A stretch of DNA of 64,000 nt. It comes from Bacteroidales bacterium. Lineage in GTDB: Bacteria; Bacteroidota; Bacteroidia; Bacteroidales; UBA932. The notes below the pieces were generated by a model. The model saw only the letters and a list, made by a program, of their open reading frames with translations, made no database searches and had not been told where the DNA came from. The number at the start of each line of letters is the position of its first letter. Position 1 is the stretch's first letter. The stretch lies in contig JAEEIJ010000002.1 in NCBI GenBank assembly GCA_016281315.1, forward strand, positions 1 through 64,000, written 5' to 3'. Below are positions 16,137-24,499 of the stretch, in pieces. Position numbers and translations under genes: made by a program.

Positions 16137-17938
16137 AAGCACTGGAACTGCTGGCTCCGGCCAAAACTTGTGAAATCGGTATCGCCGCCATCGACTGCGG
16201 GGCCGATGCCGTCTATATCGCCGGACCGTCCTACGGCGCCCGCCAGGCGGCCGGCAACAGCGTGGAGGATATTGCCCGTCTGTGCGCCTATGCGCACCGT
16301 TTCGGCGCACGCATTTTCGCCACGGTGAACACCATTCTCTACGATGAAGAGCTTCCAAGCGCCCGGGCGCTGGTGAAGGCGCTGGAAAAGGCCGGCGTGG
16401 ATGCGCTCATCGTGCAGGATCCCGCCGTGCTGGAGATGAGTACGCTTCCCCTGCACGCTTCCACCCAGTGCGCCATCCGTACGCCGGAAAAAGCCCGTTT
16501 CCTGGAAAGCCTGGGTTATGGGCGGCTGGTCCTGGAGCGGCAGCTTTCCCTGGAGCAGATCAAGGCCATCTCCGAGGCCGTGGAGGCGGAAATCGAATGC
16601 TTCGTGCACGGGGCGCTCTGCGTTTGCTACAGCGGTCAGTGCTACCTTTCGGAATACCTGACAGGCCGGAGCGCCAACCGCGGCGCCTGCGCCCAGCCCT
16701 GCCGCAGCCTGTATGACCTGACGGACGCCTCGGGCAAGGTGCTTGTGCGGAACAAGGCGCTGCTCTCGTTAAGGGATTTCAACCTCTTGAACCGTCTGGA
16801 AGAGCTGGCCGAGGCCGGCGCGACCTCCTTCAAGATTGAGGGCCGCCTGAAGGGCGAATCCTATGTGCGGAATGTCGTGAAGGCCTATTCGGAAGCGCTG
16901 GACGCCCTCGTGGCCCGTTATCCGGACCGCTACTGCCGCGCCTCGTTCGGCCGCGTCAAGGGCGGTTTTACCCCGGCGCTGGACAAGACCTTCAACCGCG
17001 GTTATACGCAGCTTTTCCTGGACGGGACCCGCGGCCTGTGGTCCTCGATGGACGCCCCCAAGTCGATGGGCGAATTCGTGGGGACGGTGGCACGCCTCAC
17101 GCCGGACGGCTTTGTGCTCGCGCCGGCGGGCGGGGAGATCGTCCTCTCCAACGGCGACGGGCTGGCCTTTGTCGCGCCGGACGGCGGCATCGCCGGCTTC
17201 CGGGCCGATGTCTGCAGCGGCAACGCCGTCAGTTGCAAGCAGCCGGAGGGCCTTCGGGAAGGGGTGCGCATCTACAGGAACATCAGCGCCGCCTTCGAAC
17301 GGGAACTGGAACGGAACAAACCACAGCGGGAGCTGGACGTGCAGCTGATGGTGGAAATGAAGGAGGGGCTCATTACCGTGACGGCCGTCAGCGAGGACGG
17401 CCGGAAGGCGGTAGAGGAGGTCCCGGCCCCCGAGGAACCCGCCCGCGATCCGCTCCGGATGCTGGACACTTTGTCGGCCCAATTGAACAAGCGCAGCGGC
17501 CATTATTCCTTCTACGTAAAATCCCTGGCCCTGTACGGCGACCTTCCCTTTATGGGCGCGGCCTTCCTCAACGCCATCCGCCGCTCACTGGCCGCGAAAC
17601 TGGACGAACTGCCGGTCACCCTCAGACCGATGCGCCGTGGTAGCGTGAACCCCACCGTTCCGCAGCCCGAACAGCTTACTTATAAGGCCAATGTGGCGAA
17701 CGAACCCACCCGTCGGCTGTATACGGAGCGGGGCGCCGTCCGCATAGAACCGGCCTATGAGCTGTCCCGCCGCGAAGGGGCGGAACTGATGCGCAGCAAG
17801 TACTGCATCCGTCACGAACTGGGCCTTTGCCCCAAGCAGGGGAAGGCCAGAAATGCGGAACCGCTCTTCCTCCGGAACGGGAAAGAGCGGCTCTGCGTGC
17901 GCTTCGACTGCGCCGTCTGTGAAATGACGGTGAGTTAG
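16133..17938 (+). CDS. U32-family protein, RlhA-like (23S rRNA hydroxylation)
   Basis: The 601-residue product has the U32 signature CxxxxGxC region at residues about 160-192 (FVHGALCVCYSGQCYLSEYL, then RGACAQPCRSLYDL) and a C-terminal DUF3656-like part. Family members with this layout include E. coli RlhA, which hydroxylates C2501 of 23S rRNA and needs Fe-S and prephenate. Four cysteines near the C terminus (CIRHELGLC, CVRFDCAVC) could bind a cluster or metal. A protease role is less likely despite the family name. It overlaps vapC by four bases. Confidence 0.85.
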   Translation: MKALELLAPAKTCEIGIAAIDCGADAVYIAGPSYGARQAAGNSVEDIARLCAYAHRFGARIFATVNTILYDEELPSARALVKALEKAGVDALIVQDPAVLEMSTLPLHASTQCAIRTPEKARFLESLGYGRLVLERQLSLEQIKAISEAVEAEIECFVHGALCVCYSGQCYLSEYLTGRSANRGACAQPCRSLYDLTDASGKVLVRNKALLSLRDFNLLNRLEELAEAGATSFKIEGRLKGESYVRNVVKAYSEALDALVARYPDRYCRASFGRVKGGFTPALDKTFNRGYTQLFLDGTRGLWSSMDAPKSMGEFVGTVARLTPDGFVLAPAGGEIVLSNGDGLAFVAPDGGIAGFRADVCSGNAVSCKQPEGLREGVRIYRNISAAFERELERNKPQRELDVQLMVEMKEGLITVTAVSEDGRKAVEEVPAPEEPARDPLRMLDTLSAQLNKRSGHYSFYVKSLALYGDLPFMGAAFLNAIRRSLAAKLDELPVTLRPMRRGSVNPTVPQPEQLTYKANVANEPTRRLYTERGAVRIEPAYELSRREGAELMRSKYCIRHELGLCPKQGKARNAEPLFLRNGKERLCVRFDCAVCEMTVS

Positions 17939-17939
17939 C

Positions 17940-18773
17940 CTATTTCTTCGCGGCCTTCAGCTGGGTGATGTTGGTCTTCACCTGGGCGGCGTCCTTGGCG
18001 GAAGGATTCACTTCCAGATACTTCTCGAAATCCGCGATGCCGTCCTCAATCTTGTTCAGGCTCACGTAGGCGTTGCCACGGATCTTGTAGGCGTTGGCGT
18101 TGCCCTCGTTGGCGGCGATGGCCTTCCCGCAGAATTCCACGGCGTCGGCGAATTTGCCGGCCTTGTTGGCGGCGACGGCCTTGTTCACGTACTGGTTGGA
18201 GAGCGGGCCGGCGGCCTGCTTGCTCATTCCCAGTTCGCTGGCTTTCTCAAAGGCCTCGATGGCGGCATCGGCCTCCTTGAGCTGGACCTTGGCCATACCC
18301 AGGAAGAGATAGGTGGCTCCGTTGTCCTCATCGATATCGATGGCCTTCTGGGCATTTTCCGCGGCAACGGCGGGATTGGCCTTGAAGTTCTCCTTGGCCA
18401 GACCGTTATAAATGGCGCCCTGCAGTTTCTTGCTGCGTTCGGCGGCATCCTGCTCAAACTCCGCTGCGGCGGCGTTGGCGTTGTCCAGGGCGGCAAGGGC
18501 ATCGTCGTACTGTTTGCCCTTGACCAGGTCGTTTACTATGCTGAAGGAAAGCTTTACGATGTTCTCCTTGCAAAGGGCCACCTGTGCGGGGGCGTCTTCG
18601 TCTTCGCACGCGGCGAAAAGACCCATCGCTTCCCGGAAACCGGCAATCTGCTCAGCCTTGTTTTCCGCCTGGGCGGCTTTGTTGTAGACCTCCATCGCGG
18701 CGTTGTAATCCTGTGCCCAGGCAGCGACGGCAGCCAGGCCCAGAGCGACAATCAGAGAGAAAACTCTTTTCAT
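17940..18773 (-). CDS. Exported TPR-repeat protein
   Basis: The 277-residue product has a signal peptide (MKRVFSLIVALGLAAVAAWAQ) and several tetratricopeptide-like helical repeats, clearest in residues 140-275 (AIAANEGNANAYKIRGNAYV). It is alanine- and lysine-rich and probably a periplasmic scaffold. No specific function can be assigned. It is convergent with the U32 gene, with one base between stops, and divergent from the M16-like gene. A TATATTTG box lies at 18815-18822. Confidence 0.75.
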   Translation of the reverse strand: MKRVFSLIVALGLAAVAAWAQDYNAAMEVYNKAAQAENKAEQIAGFREAMGLFAACEDEDAPAQVALCKENIVKLSFSIVNDLVKGKQYDDALAALDNANAAAAEFEQDAAERSKKLQGAIYNGLAKENFKANPAVAAENAQKAIDIDEDNGATYLFLGMAKVQLKEADAAIEAFEKASELGMSKQAAGPLSNQYVNKAVAANKAGKFADAVEFCGKAIAANEGNANAYKIRGNAYVSLNKIEDGIADFEKYLEVNPSAKDAAQVKTNITQLKAAKK

Positions 18774-18810
18774 TTCTTCCTATATTTTAAGGTTACACTT
18801 CGTGCTTGAG

Positions 18811-18843
18811 TTTGCAAATATAGCAAAAAAAGCCGTAATTTTG
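18811..18843. promoter_or_regulatory. Overlapping divergent promoters (TPR gene and M16-like gene)
   Basis: Plus strand: TTTG at 18811-18814 and TAATTTTG at 18836-18843, spacing 21, serve the M16-like gene at 18854 and imply a very short leader. Minus strand: TATATTTG at 18815-18822 serves the TPR gene. The two promoters overlap, so transcription in the two directions may compete. Confidence 0.55.
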
Positions 18844-18853
18844 CAGCGACATT

Positions 18854-21238
18854 ATGCGTAGCGGTATCAAATACCTTTGCATCTGCGCCCTCGTCCTATT
18901 GGCAAAAGCTGTGCCAGCGGGAGCGTTGCCTGCCCTTACCCGCGACAGCCGGGTGCAGGCGGGCGTGCTGGGATCGGGTGTGAACTACTACCTGGTGAAA
19001 AGCGCCGCCACGCCGGGATTCGCCCACATCGCCCTGGCCGGAAAGGCCGATACCCCCGTGCATCATTTCCCCGCCGTTCCCGTATACAGGACCGCTTCGC
19101 TGGATTCGGTACTGGTGAAGGTCTTTTCCCTGGTTGGAGACGGTCCTGAGGTGATTGTGGTGAGCGGAGACATCGACCCCACGGAAATCCGCCGGAAACT
19201 GGACCTGCTTTCCATCCAGCTCCCGTATCGGCCGGAAGCGGAACCCGACACCCTGGCGGCCTGGTCGCCCCGGGAGCAGCCGGTCATCCGCCTGGCCCGT
19301 CCCACGCCCGGCGCCCTGCCCCGCGTGGAAGTGTACTATGAGGCGCCTCCCGTCCCGGCCGATCAACGCAATACCGCGCAGGCCCTTGTCACGGACATCT
19401 TCTCCCGCGAACTGGTGTTCATCCTGCGGCATCGGCTGGAAACAGAATTGGCGGGGATTCCCTGCCGGCCTCCGGAAGTTTCCTATGAAGGACTCTCGCA
19501 GGGGAGCACACGGGAAGGTTTCATCGTCTCGGTTTCCGCCCCCGAGGAGCAGCTGGGGCGCGTGACGACTACCGTCGCCGCGGTCCTTGCCCGGATGGAG
19601 AAGGAAGGCGTGTCCCGCCGGGAACTGGAGGAAGCCCGTGCCGCGATGACGCCCGCGATGGCGCTGGAGGCATCGGCCCCGCTCACGAACCGGGAATGGG
19701 CCCTTCGCTGCATCCGGAATTACCGCTACGGGACGCACCTGGCTCCCTTCTCGGAGGAATTCCGGCTCTTTGGGCGCAAGGCGCTGGAGGGCGAGGTCTA
19801 TAAAAACCTGCTCAACAACTACTCGGAGGCCCTTTTCGACCACGCGCAGAATCTCACGCTCAGCCTGGAAACCGGGCGCGACACCCTGGACCACGGGGCG
19901 GCGCTCAACGCCTATATCTTCGATTACCTGCAGGCCCGCCTCGACACCACCGCCGCGCAGGACTATTCCTGGAATGCGGCCGATACCCTCTCCCTGAATG
20001 TCGCGTCCACCAGGGTTCGCATCAAGAATGAACGGACGGAACCCCTCACCGGCGGCACCCTGTGGACCTTCTCCAACGGGCTCCGCGTGGTGTTCAAGCC
20101 CGTGAAAGGTGCCGGACGGATCAGCTATGCCTGGCAGCTGGACGGCGGCCTGGCGCGGATTTCCGGCCTCAAGGAGGGCGAGGGCGGATACATCGGCCCG
20201 CTGCTGAACCTGTTCGGAGTGGGCGGAATGAAGGCCGGGGCTTTTCACGAGATGCTGGAGGCCAACGGCATCAGCCTGGATGCGCACGTGGCGCTGAACG
20301 GGATGGACATCAGCGGCAGTGCACCGCCGGAAAGGCTGTCGCTCCTGCTGAAAGCCCTCATCGGCCTCTCCGTGAGCCGTTCGCCGGATGCGGAGGCGTT
20401 GGATGCCTACCTGAAAAAGGCCTCGCTCGCCCCGCTTTCCCCGGAAGATGAAATACTCCGCAAACTCCATCCCGGCTATGTTTATGCGCCCGTAAAGGGG
20501 GTAGTCAGCGAAAAGACCTTCAAGCGGGCAGAGAAGTTTTATGAAAACCGTCTGCCGCACCTGGCGGACGGGGTGCTCATCCTGTCCGGAGACCTTTCCG
20601 TGGAAACCGTCAAGAAGCACCTGCTGCAGTATGTGGGGGCCCTCCCGCCCGACCACGTCTCCGTTCCCCGCCGTCCGGTAAGCCTTCGAACGGTGAGCGG
20701 AACGCATACCGTCAAAGGCAGGGGTGCGGATCTGTATTTGCTCACCGACGCCGCCTATGCTTTCACGGCGGAGCATTTCTATACGGCCAGCCTGGCCGTG
20801 GATGCCCTGAATGACGCCCTGTCGCGCCGGCTGCGCCGCGAGGGCTATGAGGCGGAAGCCAGCCTGCAGGTGTGTTATCAGCCGCAGGAGCGTTTCCGCA
20901 TCCTCATCCACTGCCGTCCGCTCCCGAGGGAGGATGCCGATTGCCGGCCGGCCGAAAAAGTTTCCGTCGTATCGGCCGTGGCCGCCGTGCTCCGCGCCGC
21001 TGCATCCGAACCGTTGGCCTCCGATGACCTCACCGCCCGTCAGAAGAAGCTGGAGGCCGGGGTAAAGGCCCGTCTCGCCACGCCCGAAGGCCAGGTGGGG
21101 GCCCTTCTGGAGCGTTATTCCGTCAACAAGGACATCACCACCGGGTATGCCTGGGCCATCGGCGCCGTCACCGCGGACGGGGTGCAGGAATTCCTGCGCC
21201 TCAGCGCAGAAGGCGGCCGCATCGAGTACTATGAGTAA
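18854..21238 (+). CDS. M16 peptidase-like protein, probably not catalytic
   Basis: The 794-residue product has a signal peptide (to about residue 25) and the repeated M16 alpha/beta layout: a loss of the first domain, then LTGGTLWTFSNGLRVVFKP near residue 397, and PHLADGVLILSGDLSVETVKKHLLQYVG near 570. No HxxEH inverse zinc motif is present; the closest sequence, FHEMLEANG near residue 465, lacks the second His. It is probably an inactive partner or a binding protein in the periplasm. The last bases overlap the DUF3109 gene. Confidence 0.7.
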   Translation: MRSGIKYLCICALVLLAKAVPAGALPALTRDSRVQAGVLGSGVNYYLVKSAATPGFAHIALAGKADTPVHHFPAVPVYRTASLDSVLVKVFSLVGDGPEVIVVSGDIDPTEIRRKLDLLSIQLPYRPEAEPDTLAAWSPREQPVIRLARPTPGALPRVEVYYEAPPVPADQRNTAQALVTDIFSRELVFILRHRLETELAGIPCRPPEVSYEGLSQGSTREGFIVSVSAPEEQLGRVTTTVAAVLARMEKEGVSRRELEEARAAMTPAMALEASAPLTNREWALRCIRNYRYGTHLAPFSEEFRLFGRKALEGEVYKNLLNNYSEALFDHAQNLTLSLETGRDTLDHGAALNAYIFDYLQARLDTTAAQDYSWNAADTLSLNVASTRVRIKNERTEPLTGGTLWTFSNGLRVVFKPVKGAGRISYAWQLDGGLARISGLKEGEGGYIGPLLNLFGVGGMKAGAFHEMLEANGISLDAHVALNGMDISGSAPPERLSLLLKALIGLSVSRSPDAEALDAYLKKASLAPLSPEDEILRKLHPGYVYAPVKGVVSEKTFKRAEKFYENRLPHLADGVLILSGDLSVETVKKHLLQYVGALPPDHVSVPRRPVSLRTVSGTHTVKGRGADLYLLTDAAYAFTAEHFYTASLAVDALNDALSRRLRREGYEAEASLQVCYQPQERFRILIHCRPLPREDADCRPAEKVSVVSAVAAVLRAAASEPLASDDLTARQKKLEAGVKARLATPEGQVGALLERYSVNKDITTGYAWAIGAVTADGVQEFLRLSAEGGRIEYYE

Positions 21239-21818
21239 GCGGGATTTCGGCACCATTGTGGAGATTGGCGACGTCCTGGTGAGCGAGGATGTCATCCTGG
21301 AGTATTTCGCCTGCGATTATCCCATTTGTAAAGGCCGATGCTGCATCGTCGGTGACAGCGGCGCCCCCCTCAAGGAAGAGGAACTGGAGGCATTGGAGCG
21401 GAATTATCCCGTCTACAGCCCCCTGATGCGGGAGGCCGGCCGGACTGCCGTAGCCGCCAAAGGATTTTTCGAGATCGACCGGGAAGGGGATATCGTAACG
21501 CCGCTGGTGGAGGGCAGCGAGGAATGTGCGTTCTGCCATTTCGAGGCCGACGGCAACTGCCTCTGCGCCATCGAGCGGATGGGCCTTCGCAAACCCGTCT
21601 CCTGCTCGCTGTACCCGGTGCGGGTGGTGGACCTGGGCGGCGGCCGCGTGGGGCTGAACCTCCACCGCTGGGACATCTGCCGGGAAGCCTATGAAAAAGG
21701 GCGCCGCGAAGGAATCCGGGTGTACGAATTCCTCCGCGGGCCGCTTACGGATGCTTTTGGGGCCGATTTCTACGAGGCACTCTCGGCCGCAGCCAAGATG
21801 CTCATTGCGGCCTCGTAA
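21231..21818 (+). CDS. DUF3109 family protein (cysteine-rich)
   Basis: The 195-residue product begins MSKRDFGTIVEIGDVLVS. It has the family's clustered cysteines: YPICKGRCCIVGDSGAPL near residue 35, CAFCHFEADGNCLC near 100, and single Cys in KPVSCSLYPVRV and RWDICREA. This pattern fits metal or Fe-S binding; the function is unknown. ATG at 21231 overlaps the upstream stop by eight bases. Its last 49 bases are antisense to the 3' end of the DUF2007 gene. Confidence 0.82.
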   Translation: MSKRDFGTIVEIGDVLVSEDVILEYFACDYPICKGRCCIVGDSGAPLKEEELEALERNYPVYSPLMREAGRTAVAAKGFFEIDREGDIVTPLVEGSEECAFCHFEADGNCLCAIERMGLRKPVSCSLYPVRVVDLGGGRVGLNLHRWDICREAYEKGRREGIRVYEFLRGPLTDAFGADFYEALSAAAKMLIAAS

Positions 21819-21994
21819 TCGCTTTCATTCACTTTCACCTCGATGGGCCGCGAATAGCCCAGGGAAGGATAGGAAGAGTCCGCGCCGAAAACGCCGGCGG
21901 GGATGCCGTTGTCGCCCAGCTTGGCAACACACAGGTCCGCCATCACCCTGTCCTGGAAGGTGGCGACCGTTTTGAATCCTTGGGAATCAGTCAT
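21770..21994 (-). CDS. DUF2007 small protein
   Basis: The 74-residue product (FKTVATFQDRVMADLCVAKL near the N terminus) matches the DUF2007 putative signal-transducing family. The fold resembles ACT-like ferredoxin domains, and the role is unknown. It is the last gene of a minus-strand run (coiled-coil protein, hemW, membrane protein, DUF2007). Its 3' end overlaps DUF3109 on the other strand. Confidence 0.72.
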   Translation of the reverse strand: MTDSQGFKTVATFQDRVMADLCVAKLGDNGIPAGVFGADSSYPSLGYSRPIEVKVNESDYEAAMSILAAAESAS

Positions 21995-22454
21995 ATCGGT
22001 TGATTTTATGGTCTATTGACATTGCTACGCGGGCGAGGTCCTTCATCGGCCCTTCGGCCCGGAATCCTTCCAGTTCCCGGGAGATCTCGATGCGGTCCTC
22101 CCAGAGGCGCGCCACCCGGGCGACGGTGCTGTTCAGCTTATACACCCGCGAGCCGTCCTCTTTCTCGGCCGCCTTGTGGTAGCCCCGCCCTTCCATCGCC
22201 TCCTCCACGAGGGGCCACAGTTCGGCCGGGTCTCCCGTGGTGCGGACCAGGCGTTTGCCGTAGCCGAAGAGGGGATAGACGGCGGCCATCGCGGCGAAGA
22301 GGCCCAGGATGTAGAAAATGCTGGTCCACCCCTTCCGGAAGGCCATTGCTATATCCTTTGGTATCATCCCGATGAGCATCAGCACGCCCACCAGCACGAT
22401 GAAGATGAGGGTGAGCTGGATAAAGTATTTGAAGGATCTTCTCAGATGGTTCAT
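21987..22454 (-). CDS. Small membrane protein of unknown function
   Basis: The 155-residue product has two hydrophobic segments (about 10-32 and 43-62) followed by a charged cytosolic domain of about 90 residues. I do not recognise the family. It overlaps hemW by four bases (ATGA) and DUF2007 by eight, so it is co-translated with them. Confidence 0.65.
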   Translation of the reverse strand: MNHLRRSFKYFIQLTLIFIVLVGVLMLIGMIPKDIAMAFRKGWTSIFYILGLFAAMAAVYPLFGYGKRLVRTTGDPAELWPLVEEAMEGRGYHKAAEKEDGSRVYKLNSTVARVARLWEDRIEISRELEGFRAEGPMKDLARVAMSIDHKINRYD

Positions 22455-23530
22455 ATCAGCTGTCTAATGATTTCGTCGGAGGTGAAGAAATGGTCTTCGG
22501 GGATGCGGTAGCGGGGGCCGATTTTGACAAGCGCTCCGGCTTCCACCAGCGTTTCGATGCTGCCCCTCATCGCGTTTTCCTCCAGGAAAGCGGCGTCCAC
22601 GCCGGCGGTGGTGCGGAGGCCCAGCATAAGGGTTTCCACCTTCTCGTCCTCTTCGCTCAGGGACTCCTCCGTGCGCTTGTAGCCGTCCAGTTTGTCTTCG
22701 TTCCAGCTGCGGGAGCAGCCGCTGAACGAGTGGGCCGAGGGTCCCAGCCCCACATAGGGCCTGCGCGCCCAGTAGCCGCCGTTGTGCACGGCCTCGAAGC
22801 CCGGGAGGGCAAAGTTGGAGATTTCGTAGTGGTTGTATCCGGCTGCGCCCAGTTTCCGGCACAGGAGGTCGTACTGCGCGCGGCATACTTCCTCGGAGGC
22901 TTCCTCGTACCGCCCGTCTTCCAGCATTCCGGTGAGGGGACTCTCTCCCTCCACCGTAAGCTGGTAGCAGGAAATGTGCTCGGGCTTCAGCGCCAGGGCT
23001 TCGTCGATGGTGCGCTCCCAGGTCTCCTCCGGCAGATTGCTCAGGCCGAAGATAAGGTCCAGGCTCAGGTTCCGGAACCCGGCTTCCCGCACCAGGCGCA
23101 CGGCCTCGCGGGCCTTCTGAGCGTCGTGCCTTCTGCGCATCCAGCGGAGCAGTTCATCGTCGAAGGACTGCACGCCCAGGCTCAGGCGGTTCACGCCCAG
23201 CTGCCGAAGGCTTTCCAAATAGGGAAGCCCCTTTTGGACGACGTCGTCCGGATTCGCCTCCAGTGTAAATTCTTTATAGGGGCCCCCGTGCCCTACCTCC
23301 TCCAGGGTGAGGAGGATGCGGGTCAGGCACTCCAGCGGAAGCACCGACGGGGTGCCGCCGCCGAAATAAAGGGTATGGGGCTGCCCGTCCATCTCTGCCG
23401 CGCGGCGGCGGATTTCCCCGCACAGCGCATCCGTGTAGCGTTCCATAGGACCGTTGTTCTCCGGTACGGTGGAAAAGAAGTCGCAGTAGATGCAGCGGCT
23501 CAGACAGAAAGGGACGTGGATGTAGATCAT
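22451..23530 (-). CDS. hemW: Radical SAM heme chaperone HemW-like protein
   Basis: The 359-residue product begins MIYIHVPFCLSRCIYCDFFS, with the radical SAM CxxxCxxC motif, followed by the GGGTPS SAM-binding motif near residue 65. HemW proteins resemble coproporphyrinogen dehydrogenase HemN but bind heme and insert it into respiratory enzymes; the N-terminal extension of true HemN is absent. The frame is open 23 codons upstream, but MIYIHVPFC is the family start and leaves one base after the preceding stop. Confidence 0.87.
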   Translation of the reverse strand: MIYIHVPFCLSRCIYCDFFSTVPENNGPMERYTDALCGEIRRRAAEMDGQPHTLYFGGGTPSVLPLECLTRILLTLEEVGHGGPYKEFTLEANPDDVVQKGLPYLESLRQLGVNRLSLGVQSFDDELLRWMRRRHDAQKAREAVRLVREAGFRNLSLDLIFGLSNLPEETWERTIDEALALKPEHISCYQLTVEGESPLTGMLEDGRYEEASEEVCRAQYDLLCRKLGAAGYNHYEISNFALPGFEAVHNGGYWARRPYVGLGPSAHSFSGCSRSWNEDKLDGYKRTEESLSEEDEKVETLMLGLRTTAGVDAAFLEENAMRGSIETLVEAGALVKIGPRYRIPEDHFFTSDEIIRQLI

Positions 23531-23531
23531 A

Positions 23532-24443
23532 CTAGCGGAGGTAACATTCCGCGCGGCCCAGGAGGCTCTTCTCGGTGTACACTTCCAGGCTGTAGGCACC
23601 CTTGAGGAACTCTCCGGTGTCCTTCACGTAGATGGAAAGGTCCACCTCTTCGCCTTCGTAGTCCACCTCGCGGGAAGCCGTGGCCTGGAGGGCCGCTCCG
23701 CCGCTGGTGAAACTCACCGACTCGTCGTTCATCAGCAGGATCCCCTCCGGGTCCTTCACCCGCACATAAACGCGCACGGGACCTCTGTCGGCCAGGGAAT
23801 TCTCCACCAGCGAGAGGGAGGCCACCAGATAGCGCACGCGGCTGTGGCGGTCGCTCACCTTGTTGCTGCTGTTGTAGCCGTTCAGGGCGATGGCGCGGGC
23901 GCGGAGCACCTTGCCGGCGCTCACCTGTTCGGAGAGACCGGCCACCTGGGCGGTGAGTTCTTCGTTGGCGCGGCGGCTTTCCGCGGCTTCGCGGCGGGCC
24001 GCGGCGGCATCGGCCGTCAGGCGTTTGTTCAGGGTATTCAGCGAGTCAATCTGCACGATATAACCCTTCATAATGCTGCGCAGGGTGCCCAGTTCCTTTT
24101 CATACTGGCGGATTTTGGCGCGGTTGGTGGCTTCCGTCTGGTTCAGCTTTTCGATGAGCTGCGCCACCTGTTCGCGGGAGGTGTCCAGCTGGTGATTGAT
24201 GGATTCATAGTCCGAGCTCAGGTCCTGGAAGTCGTTCTGGAGGGCCACCATCTGCTGGGCCAGTTCCGTCTTTTCACTTTCCAGTTCGCTCACCAGCGAG
24301 TTCCGCTGATACAGCATATAACCCAGCACGCCGGCCAGGACCAGGGCGATGACCGCCAGGATGGTCATAACGCTGCGGGGACCTTTTTTCTCTTTTCTTT
24401 CACGCTCTTCGCGTTCGATTCTTTCGAGCGGATCTTCAGTCAT
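23532..24443 (-). CDS. Membrane-anchored coiled-coil protein
   Basis: The 303-residue product has a charged cytosolic N terminus (EREERERKEKKGP), one transmembrane segment (about 25-45), a long coiled coil (about 48-185) and a beta-rich C-terminal domain (about 200-303). Topology and size resemble conserved Bacteroidales proteins of unknown role. It is the promoter-proximal gene of the hemW run, with a TATATTTG box at 24467-24474. Confidence 0.7.
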   Translation of the reverse strand: MTEDPLERIEREERERKEKKGPRSVMTILAVIALVLAGVLGYMLYQRNSLVSELESEKTELAQQMVALQNDFQDLSSDYESINHQLDTSREQVAQLIEKLNQTEATNRAKIRQYEKELGTLRSIMKGYIVQIDSLNTLNKRLTADAAAARREAAESRRANEELTAQVAGLSEQVSAGKVLRARAIALNGYNSSNKVSDRHSRVRYLVASLSLVENSLADRGPVRVYVRVKDPEGILLMNDESVSFTSGGAALQATASREVDYEGEEVDLSIYVKDTGEFLKGAYSLEVYTEKSLLGRAECYLR

Positions 24444-24466
24444 TTTCGATGTGTTTTAAAATCATA

Positions 24467-24484
24467 CAAATATAGTTAACTTTG
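24467..24484. promoter_or_regulatory. Divergent -7 boxes (coiled-coil gene and aminopeptidase P)
   Basis: TATATTTG (minus, 24467-24474) and TAACTTTG (plus, 24477-24484) both match TAnnTTTG. They are back to back with only two bases between, in a 56-base intergenic space. Neither has a clear -33 box. Confidence 0.5.
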
Positions 24485-24499
24485 TGCAAATATCGTACT

